From Chloroflexota bacterium (GTDB taxonomy: Bacteria; Chloroflexota; Limnocylindria; Limnocylindrales; CSP1-4), in NCBI GenBank assembly GCA_003158495.1, contig PMJT01000055.1, positions 11,224-16,415 on the forward strand: DNA of 5,192 nt, given 5' to 3'. The notes beneath the pieces are model-generated. The model was not told where the DNA came from and ran no database searches. It saw nothing but the letters and a program-made list of their open reading frames with translations. Numbering within the stretch: position 1 is the stretch's first letter; every line of letters starts with the position of its first letter. The position numbers and the translations under genes were made by a program. This document shows positions 1-4,521 of this stretch, one piece after another.

Positions 1-101
1 GTCGGCGGCTCCAGCATGGGCTGCATCTTGTTGATGCCCTTCGCGCCGGCGTCCTTTGGCTTCTTTTTCGCCTGGTGAGAGGGGCGATCTCGGCTCGCCA
101 T
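1..101 (-). CDS. N-terminal fragment of an unrecognised lysine-rich small protein, cut by the left edge
   Basis: An open frame starts at ATG (101-99) and runs off the left edge after 33 complete codons. The visible part begins MASRDRPSHQAKKKPKDAG and continues through a second basic patch to MQPMLEPP. It is strongly basic and hydrophilic, with a KKKPK cluster and no signal peptide or membrane segment, so this end is probably disordered and cytoplasmic. The start is supported by a GGAGG Shine-Dalgarno sequence 8 bases upstream. The gene follows the tgt stop by 40 bases on the same strand, with no terminator-like hairpin between, so it is probably the next gene of the ruvB-tgt unit. I do not recognise the family. 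It is not YajC, the frequent neighbour of tgt elsewhere, because the N-terminal membrane helix of YajC is absent. The basic tract could bind nucleic acid, but that is a guess. Confidence 0.6.
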   Translation of the reverse strand, partial: MASRDRPSHQAKKKPKDAGAKGINKMQPMLEPP

Positions 102-109
102 GGGGTTTG

Positions 110-114
110 CCTCC
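110..114 (-). promoter_or_regulatory. Shine-Dalgarno site of the partial gene at the left edge
   Basis: The minus strand reads GGAGG here, 8 bases before the ATG at 101-99. It is one of the clearest ribosome binding sites in the window, and it is the main reason to believe that the cut-off frame at the left edge is a real gene with its own translation start. Confidence 0.65.
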
Positions 115-141
115 GCGTACAACAGGTTACGAGTGGGCTCT

Positions 142-1344
142 TCACTCCGACTGCACTGCCGATGCACGCGACCTTGACGGCTGCGCGCTCGCTCGAAGCT
201 CAGGCAGGCGCGTGGTGAACGTGCCGGAGCGCAATGCGGAGCGGATTTCGGCCATGAAGTCTAGGGTGAAGGTCAGGTTGTGACAAGTCGCGAGGCGGTA
301 GGCGAGCAGCTCCTCCGCCCGGAAAAGGTGAGCCAGATAGGCCCGCGAGAAGTTGCGGCAAAGCGGGCAGCGGCAGCCCTCCTGGACGGGGCGCGGGTCG
401 TCGACAAACTGGGCGTTGCGCATGTTGAGGCGGCCGCCGGGGATCCACAGCTGGCCGTTTCGGGCGACGCGGGCCGGCAGGACGCAGTCGAACATGTCTA
501 TGCCACGGTGCACGGCCTCTAGCAAATCCAGCGGCGAGCCAAGGCCCATGAGGTATCGAGGGCGCGGGTCTGCGGCCGCCTCGAGCACCTCCACGACCAG
601 TTCCAGCGTGACCTCGCGCTGGCTTGGGGTTTCGTCGCCGGCCAGGCCGCCGATGCAGATGCCATCGAACGGCAGCCCGGTGACAACCTTTGTGGACTCC
701 GTGCGGAGGTCTGAGTCCAGACCGCCCTGGATGATGCCGAAGATCGCCTGGTCTGGGCGGGTGTGGGCTGCCAGCGACCTCGCCGCCCAGCGGTCCGATC
801 GGCCCGTAGCCTCGGCCAGCGCTTTGAGCCCCGTGGAGGCCGGCGTGACCGGCTGGTCGAAGGCAACAGCGATGTCCGCGCCGAGTGCCTCCTGGACTGC
901 GATCGAGCGTTCCGGCGTGAAGCGGTGATACGAGCCATCGATATGGCTCTGGAACGTGACTCCGTCTTCGTCGATCTTGCGCAACTCGCCGAGCGACACG
1001 ACCTGGAATCCGCCCGAGTCGGTGAGGATGGGCCGGTCCCAGGCCATGAACTTGTGCAAGCCGCCCAGGGCGGCGATCCGCTCGTGGCCCGGCCGCAGAT
1101 ACAGGTGGTAGGTGTTAGAGAGGATGATCGTGGCCCCGGCGCCCCGGAGGTCATCCGGATCCAGCGCCTTGACGGTAGCGTTCGTCCCGACCGGCATGAA
1201 TTGCGGCGTGTCCACGACGCCGTGAGGCAGCGTCAGGCGGCCGAGCCGGGCGTGCGTGGAGCCGTCCGCAGGCGGCGGCACGAGCACCTCGAACTGCGCC
1301 GGCGAGACTCGGTCTGTCGTGGGTGGTTCCGTGGCGGTTGACAT
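142..1344 (-). CDS. tgt: Queuine/preQ1 tRNA-ribosyltransferase (tRNA-guanine transglycosylase)
   Basis: Tgt exchanges guanine-34 of GUN-anticodon tRNAs (Asp, Asn, His, Tyr) for a 7-deazaguanine base, usually preQ1 in bacteria, in the cytoplasm. The 400-residue product shows the whole family: PQFMPVGTNATVK near residue 47, LSNTYHLYLRPG (75-86), TDSGGFQV (108-115, general acid/base Asp109), GIIQGG (203-208), IGGLAG (231-236), YLMGLG (264-269) and GIDMFDCVLPARVARNG (281-297). Asp286 is the expected nucleophile. The zinc site is Cys324, Cys326, Cys329 and His355. It is slightly longer than E. coli Tgt (375 residues) because of a Pro/Thr-rich N-terminus and a Ser/Arg/Ala tail. The start ATG shares its A with the ruvB stop (TGATG) and has no clear Shine-Dalgarno site, so translation is probably coupled to ruvB. 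The usual bacterial FDEC motif of the base pocket reads FDQP (162-165), and the GGLAV loop reads GGLAG. Identity is secure; the exact substrate is less certain. Confidence 0.97.
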   Translation of the reverse strand: MSTATEPPTTDRVSPAQFEVLVPPPADGSTHARLGRLTLPHGVVDTPQFMPVGTNATVKALDPDDLRGAGATIILSNTYHLYLRPGHERIAALGGLHKFMAWDRPILTDSGGFQVVSLGELRKIDEDGVTFQSHIDGSYHRFTPERSIAVQEALGADIAVAFDQPVTPASTGLKALAEATGRSDRWAARSLAAHTRPDQAIFGIIQGGLDSDLRTESTKVVTGLPFDGICIGGLAGDETPSQREVTLELVVEVLEAAADPRPRYLMGLGSPLDLLEAVHRGIDMFDCVLPARVARNGQLWIPGGRLNMRNAQFVDDPRPVQEGCRCPLCRNFSRAYLAHLFRAEELLAYRLATCHNLTFTLDFMAEIRSALRSGTFTTRLPELRASAQPSRSRASAVQSE

Positions 1345-1346
1345 CA
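1342..1346 (-). other. TGATG stop-start overlap coupling ruvB to tgt
   Basis: The minus strand reads TGATG: the ruvB stop TGA (1346-1344) and the tgt start ATG (1344-1342) share one A. The 20 bases upstream contain no good Shine-Dalgarno sequence. Termination-reinitiation by ribosomes finishing ruvB is therefore the likely way tgt is translated, which would tie Tgt output to ruvB transcription. Confidence 0.75.
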
Positions 1347-2489
1347 GCCGGCAGGTGGGTCCGTGGCCCGTCCACCGGGCGTCGAGCCCGTGGTGGGCCC
1401 GATATCTGGGACCGCCGTGCCGTCCCAGAGGGCCGGCTGCTCGGCGTCGCCGCGTCGCGGCGGCGGGACATCGAAGCCGAGGCGGGCAAGATGCTGGCGG
1501 GCTCCGTCCGTGGCGATGCGCCCCTGAGGGGTGCGGTCCAGGAAGCCGAGCCTCAGCAAGAAGGGCTCGTAAACGTCCTCCACGGTCTCCGGCTCTTCCG
1601 CGAGGACCGCGGCCAGCGCCTGCACCCCGACCGGCCCGCCCCCGAACTTCTGGACGATCGCGGCCAGGAGCTTGCGGTCCGTGCCGTCCAGGCCTTCGTC
1701 GTCTATCTCCAGCGCGGCGAGCGCCTTGTCCGCCGTAGCCGCATCGACCGTGCCGTCTCCGTGGATCTGGGCGTAGTCGCGCACGCGCCGTAGAAGGCGG
1801 TTCACGACACGCGGCGTGCCTCGGCCGCGCCGGGCGATCGCCGTGGCGCCGTCTGGGCTCAGCTCCACTCCGAGCAGTCGCGCCGAGCGCACAACGATGG
1901 CCGTGAGATCCGCGAGGTCGTAGAAGTCCAGCCGATATGTGGCGCCGAAGCGGTCCCTCAGCGGGCTGCTGATCCGTCCGGCACGTGTGGTGGCGCCGAC
2001 GATCGTAAACGGCTTCAGGCTCAGCCGCAGGCTCCGTGCCGACGGCCCCTTGCCGATCATCACGTCCAGCGCGTAGTCCTCCATCGCTGGGTACAGGATC
2101 TCCTCCACGGCCCGGTTGAGGCGGTGGATCTCGTCGATGAAGAGGACGTCCCGCTCATCGAGCGAGGTCAGGATCGCGGCCAGATCCCCTGCCCGCTCGA
2201 TCGCGGGCCCGCTGGCATAGCGAATATTGGCGCCCAGTTCCCGGGCGACGATCGTCGCGAGGGTCGTCTTGCCGAGGCCCGGCGGGCCGTGCAGAAGAAC
2301 GTGGTCGGCGGCATCCCCTCTCTGGCGGGCGGCGCCGAGCAGGATCGACAGGTTCGCCTTGAGCTCGCGCTGGCCGATGTACTCGTCGAGAGTCTTGGGC
2401 CGTAGCGTCCGATCGACGGCGACTTCTACATCGTCTTCCACAACCGGCGTGAGTATTCGAGAGATGTCGGTCATCGGGCCGTCGGTCAT
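1344..2489 (-). CDS. ruvB: Holliday junction branch migration ATPase RuvB
   Basis: RuvB is the AAA+ motor that pumps DNA through the RuvA-bound Holliday junction. The 381-residue product has the N-terminal family signature LRPKTLDEYIGQ (29-40), Walker A GPPGLGKTT (68-76, Lys74), Walker B LFIDEIHR (116-123, Asp119/Glu120), the EEILYPAMEDY segment (129-139) involved in RuvA contact, sensor 1 GATTR (165-169), the arginine finger in PLRDRFG (Arg180, matching E. coli Arg174), sensor 2 GTPR (224-227), and a winged-helix C-terminal domain with KFGGGPVG and RTPQGR. About 40 extra Pro/Gly-rich residues follow the normal end near residue 340 and include QPALW (351-355). The first ATG (2489) is preferred: an extended -10 box lies 6 bases upstream and no Shine-Dalgarno site precedes it, as expected for a leaderless message. 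The Met at codon 6 is a weaker alternative, as it has no Shine-Dalgarno site. A LexA-like operator overlaps the promoter, so SOS induction is likely. Confidence 0.98.
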   Translation of the reverse strand: MTDGPMTDISRILTPVVEDDVEVAVDRTLRPKTLDEYIGQRELKANLSILLGAARQRGDAADHVLLHGPPGLGKTTLATIVARELGANIRYASGPAIERAGDLAAILTSLDERDVLFIDEIHRLNRAVEEILYPAMEDYALDVMIGKGPSARSLRLSLKPFTIVGATTRAGRISSPLRDRFGATYRLDFYDLADLTAIVVRSARLLGVELSPDGATAIARRGRGTPRVVNRLLRRVRDYAQIHGDGTVDAATADKALAALEIDDEGLDGTDRKLLAAIVQKFGGGPVGVQALAAVLAEEPETVEDVYEPFLLRLGFLDRTPQGRIATDGARQHLARLGFDVPPPRRGDAEQPALWDGTAVPDIGPTTGSTPGGRATDPPAG

Positions 2490-2495
2490 GCGCGG

Positions 2496-2504
2496 ATCAT
2501 ACCA
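2496..2504 (-). promoter_or_regulatory. Extended -10 promoter of ruvB, predicted leaderless start
   Basis: The minus strand reads TGGTATGAT, an extended -10 (TGN plus TATGAT, 5 of 6 to TATAAT). The six bases CCGCGC separate it from the ruvB ATG, so a start site at the usual 7 bases downstream would be the A of the ATG itself. No -35 resembling TTGACA is found at 16-18 bases spacing (ACTAGA at 17), which is tolerable for an extended -10 promoter. The LexA-like palindrome occupies about -20 to -31 relative to this start. Confidence 0.6.
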
Positions 2505-2508
2505 GATG

Positions 2509-2520
2509 GAACGGGCGTTC
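2509..2520. promoter_or_regulatory. Putative LexA operator (SOS box), GAAC-N4-GTTC
   Basis: The 12-mer GAACGGGCGTTC is a perfect inverted repeat with 5-base arms around GG. It matches the core of the Gram-positive/actinobacterial SOS box (GAAC-N4-GTTC), and its centre fits the RNRY pattern of the Bacillus consensus; the outermost flanking bases of that consensus do not match. It sits 4 bases upstream of the extended -10 of ruvB, where a bound repressor would block RNA polymerase. Scanning every GAAC in the window on the plus strand, this is the only copy followed by N4-GTTC. ruv genes are LexA targets in E. coli and B. subtilis. That LexA binds here is inference; no lexA gene is in view. Confidence 0.7.
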
Positions 2521-2526
2521 TAGTAT
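2521..2526 (+). promoter_or_regulatory. Weak candidate -10 box for the divergent lipoprotein gene
   Basis: TAGTAT on the plus strand matches TATAAT at 4 of 6 positions and directly abuts the LexA-like palindrome. A start about 7 bases downstream would give a leader of about 65 bases before the ATG at 2598. No convincing -35 lies 16-18 bases upstream. If real, the operator would lie in its spacer and could repress both directions. Confidence 0.3.
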
Positions 2527-2582
2527 CGTGGACGCCGTCGTGGCGACCGGGAACCAAGCCAGCGTCGCGGCCGTCCTTGCCC

Positions 2583-2590
2583 GGGGAGGT
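2583..2590 (+). promoter_or_regulatory. Shine-Dalgarno site deciding the lipoprotein start
   Basis: GGGGAGGT lies 7 bases before the ATG at 2598-2600. It decides the start: an in-frame TTG at 2577 would place this site inside the coding region and would add seven residues in front of a signal peptide that is already complete. Confidence 0.8.
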
Positions 2591-2597
2591 TGACGGC

Positions 2598-3287
2598 ATG
2601 ACGTGGATGATGAGGCTTTCAGGGCTCCCGTTGGCAGCGTGTGCGCTTGTGGCGGCTTGCGGGAATGCTCCACCTCCGTCTTGGCCGGCGTCAGCAACCA
2701 CGCCAGCTGCACCGGCGACGGCGTCGGCGGTCGACCAGCCGACCCAACCGGTGGACGTGCCGAGCGCCGCCTCCCCCACTCCCTGCGGCAGCGCCGACCT
2801 GGCGGTGGACCGCGGGCCCTACGTGATCGCCGGGATGGAGGTGCCTGGCTTTTTCCCGAACATGGGCGCGTCGGGATGGCAGAAGGACGACCTCGCTATT
2901 CGACAAGTGGTCGTAGTCGGTAGGGTTGTCGCGCAGGAGGCCGCCGCGTTCGGCGGGGAGGCCCACGTATACACGCCGTTCGCCGTCGAAGTCGAACAGG
3001 TCATCCACGGAGCGGCAAGCCCCGGGACTCTGCGCGTCTCTATCGAGGGCGGCACGGTCGGCTGCTACAGCGTCAACGTCGATACCGTGCCACACCTGCA
3101 GGCAGGTGCGCGGTATGTGTTCTTCCTGACGGGCTCGGTAGGCTCCGACCCGCCACCCGAGGTCTGGGACGTGTGGATGGTCGACAACCACGATGTGGTC
3201 GCGACCTATCAGGGCCCAATGCCACTGATCCAGCTTGTCGACCGGATCTCCAGGCTCGCGGCCGCGGCGACCTCGCCTAGCCCCTGA
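2598..3287 (+). CDS. Putative secreted lipoprotein of unknown function
   Basis: The product is 229 residues from the ATG with the strong Shine-Dalgarno site. Residues 1-20 look like a short lipoprotein signal: Met and one Arg, a hydrophobic stretch, then VAAC with Cys21 as the likely lipidated residue (LAAC at Cys15 is an alternative that would leave too short a hydrophobic core). Residues 22-62 are rich in Pro, Ala, Ser and Thr and look like a cell-surface tether. The globular part (about 63-222) is mostly beta-like, with VVVVGRVV (104-111), YTPFAVEVEQVIHG (125-138), GTLRVSIEGGTVG (143-155) and YVFFLTG (173-179). Cys63 and Cys156 could form a disulfide outside the cell. This pattern of a VGRVV strand, VEVEQVIHG, a GGTVG turn and an FFL strand recalls uncharacterised extracellular beta-rich proteins, but I cannot name a family. 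It points against the ruv genes, starts back to back with ruvB and ends inside the 3' end of ruvA. Lipoprotein status is likely; function is unknown. Confidence 0.8.
   Translation: MTWMMRLSGLPLAACALVAACGNAPPPSWPASATTPAAPATASAVDQPTQPVDVPSAASPTPCGSADLAVDRGPYVIAGMEVPGFFPNMGASGWQKDDLAIRQVVVVGRVVAQEAAAFGGEAHVYTPFAVEVEQVIHGAASPGTLRVSIEGGTVGCYSVNVDTVPHLQAGARYVFFLTGSVGSDPPPEVWDVWMVDNHDVVATYQGPMPLIQLVDRISRLAAAATSPSP
3277..3287. other. Tail-to-tail overlap of the lipoprotein gene and ruvA
   Basis: The last 11 bases of the plus-strand gene (TGA at 3285-3287) overlap the last 11 bases of ruvA (TAG at 3279-3277 on the minus strand). No hairpin terminator is visible here, so transcripts from the two sides probably run into each other and form antisense 3' ends. 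Confidence 0.85.
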
Positions 3288-3873
3288 GCAGCGTCCTGAG
3301 GGCCGCCTTCACGCGGTTCTCCAGTCCCGGACCGACGCTCAGGTCCGTCAGCGCGTCGCGCGACGCCTGGCGCGCCTCGCCGGCGGAGTAGCCAAGGGCC
3401 AGGAGAGCTGCTACGACCTCGGACTCCCCTGCGGCTCCGCGCGCCCCGGCCGCTGATCCCGCAGCCACTCCCGCCGCGGCGACCTTCTCCTTGAGTTCCA
3501 GCACCACGCGCGCCGCCAGCTTCTTGCCGACACCAGGGACCGCGGTCAAGAGCGCCAGATCGTCGGAAAGGATCGCCAGCTGGAGATCGCCGATCGCCCG
3601 TGACCCGACGATTCCGAGCGCAACCTTCGGGCCGACACCCGTGACGGTCAACAGGAGCCCGAAGAAACCGAGTTCCTCTGGGTTCCGGAAGCCGTACAAG
3701 GCCTGCAGATCCTCGCGGATGACGTGGTGGGTGAACACCTTGATCCGCTGCCCCACACCGGCAGCGGTCAGAACGGACGGCGCGGCGAAGACGCGATAGC
3801 CGATGCCGCCGACCTCGACGATCATAGAGTCGGCGAAAACGGCACTGACGATGCCGTCGAGCGAGGCGATCAC
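3277..3873 (-). CDS. ruvA: Holliday junction DNA helicase subunit RuvA
   Basis: RuvA forms the tetramer that holds the Holliday junction flat and loads the RuvB rings. The 198-residue product has normal length and the three known domains. The OB-fold domain I opens with MIASLDGIV and EVGGIGYRV (20-28) and carries the acidic pin Glu54/Asp55 in REDLQALYGF. Two helix-hairpin-helix motifs follow: TGVGPKVAL (78-86) and PGVGKKLAA (113-121). An Ala/Gly-rich flexible linker spans about 131-150. Domain III (about 150-198, with LLALGYSAGEA) is the RuvB-binding part. The start is GTG at 3873-3871, fixed by homology to the family N-terminus; it has no clear Shine-Dalgarno site and lies 9 bases after the ruvC stop, so it probably depends on ribosomes leaving ruvC. 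ruvB is not directly downstream as is usual, because the plus-strand lipoprotein gene intervenes. Confidence 0.97.
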   Translation of the reverse strand: MIASLDGIVSAVFADSMIVEVGGIGYRVFAAPSVLTAAGVGQRIKVFTHHVIREDLQALYGFRNPEELGFFGLLLTVTGVGPKVALGIVGSRAIGDLQLAILSDDLALLTAVPGVGKKLAARVVLELKEKVAAAGVAAGSAAGARGAAGESEVVAALLALGYSAGEARQASRDALTDLSVGPGLENRVKAALRTLLRG

Positions 3874-3882
3874 GTCGCGCCG

Positions 3883-4521
3883 CTAAGAGGCTGTCTTGGA
3901 TTTCGGAGCGCGAGTCACCTTCGCCTCCGGCTGCAACCCCAAGCGTTCGCGTCGGAGGGCTTCGTGAACGGCCTTCTCGTAGGGCGTCATGCCGGTGGGC
4001 GCCGGGGTCAGAGCCGATCGGTCCAGCGCACCAGTTGGGATCCGGCTGACCGACCGCTCTCGGTTGGCGACGCAGATCGCGATTGCGAGAGCATCCGCCG
4101 CGTCGTCCGGCTCGGGGATCTCGGCCAGCCCGAGGATCGCCTGGACCATCCGCTGGACCTGCTCCTTGGCCGCCGAGCCGTGACCGGCGGTGGCGACCTT
4201 GACTTCGTTCGGAGTGGCTTCGCGGATATCGAGATCGTGCTGCGCGGCGGAAAGCAAGACCACGCCGCGCGCCTGGCCCACGGCAAAGGCCGTCTGGACG
4301 TTCTTGGTGAAGAAGAGCCGCTCCACGCCCACGAGCATGGGGTGATGCAACTCGATCAAGTCGTTCAGGGCAAGGTAGATCGACTCGAGCCGCGCTGGCA
4401 GAGACAGGCTGGAGGGCGTCTTGATGACGCCGTAGTCGATGGCGCGCAGCCGAGTTCCGGTCCGTTCGACGACCCCAAACCCCAGCATCGCCGTCCCGGG
4501 ATCTATCCCCAGGATAATCAA
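3883..4521 (-). CDS. ruvC: Crossover junction endodeoxyribonuclease RuvC
   Basis: RuvC is the dimeric resolvase that nicks Holliday junctions symmetrically. The 212-residue product carries the RNase H-like fold with all four metal-binding acids: Asp7 in ILGIDPGT, Glu67 in GVERLFF, and Asp140 and Asp143 in PDDAADALAIAI. Phe70 matches the junction-wedging Phe69 of E. coli, and the NVQTAFAVGQARG and TPNEVK segments are typical. It is about 40 residues longer than E. coli RuvC (173) because of a C-terminal tail (about 155-212) that ends in a Lys/Arg-rich stretch. The start is TTG at 4521-4519, giving the family N-terminus MIILGIDPG. It overlaps the yebC stop by four bases (TTGA) and has GAGGT 6 bases upstream. 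The yebC-ruvC-ruvA order is common in bacteria and points to one transcript. Confidence 0.97.
   Translation of the reverse strand: MIILGIDPGTAMLGFGVVERTGTRLRAIDYGVIKTPSSLSLPARLESIYLALNDLIELHHPMLVGVERLFFTKNVQTAFAVGQARGVVLLSAAQHDLDIREATPNEVKVATAGHGSAAKEQVQRMVQAILGLAEIPEPDDAADALAIAICVANRERSVSRIPTGALDRSALTPAPTGMTPYEKAVHEALRRERLGLQPEAKVTRAPKSKTAS

Noticed and set aside
102..141. A terminator or promoter between tgt and the left-edge gene
   Set aside because: No GC-rich hairpin with a U-run and no -10/-35 pair is visible in these 40 bases; only the Shine-Dalgarno site stands out.
353..1341. Open frames on the plus strand opposite tgt (353-928 and 763-1341)
   Set aside because: They are shadows of tgt; their Arg/Ser-rich or mixed composition shows no domain, and tgt is conserved across the whole stretch.
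2472..2474. Codon 6 Met of ruvB as the true start
   Set aside because: No Shine-Dalgarno site precedes it, and the extended -10 is ideally spaced for a leaderless start at the first ATG. It remains possible but second best.
2577..2597. An upstream TTG start for the lipoprotein gene
   Set aside because: It would put the GGGGAGGT ribosome binding site inside the gene and add residues in front of a complete signal peptide. The ATG at 2598 fits better.
2691..3191. A 166-codon minus-strand frame opposite the lipoprotein gene
   Set aside because: The plus-strand frame has a strong Shine-Dalgarno site, a lipobox and strand-like hydrophobic patterning; the minus frame has none of these and would lie in the middle of nothing promoter-like.
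3966..3977. A second SOS-like site, GAACGGCCTTCT
   Set aside because: Only the left half-site matches GAAC-N4-GTTC, and it lies inside ruvC coding sequence.
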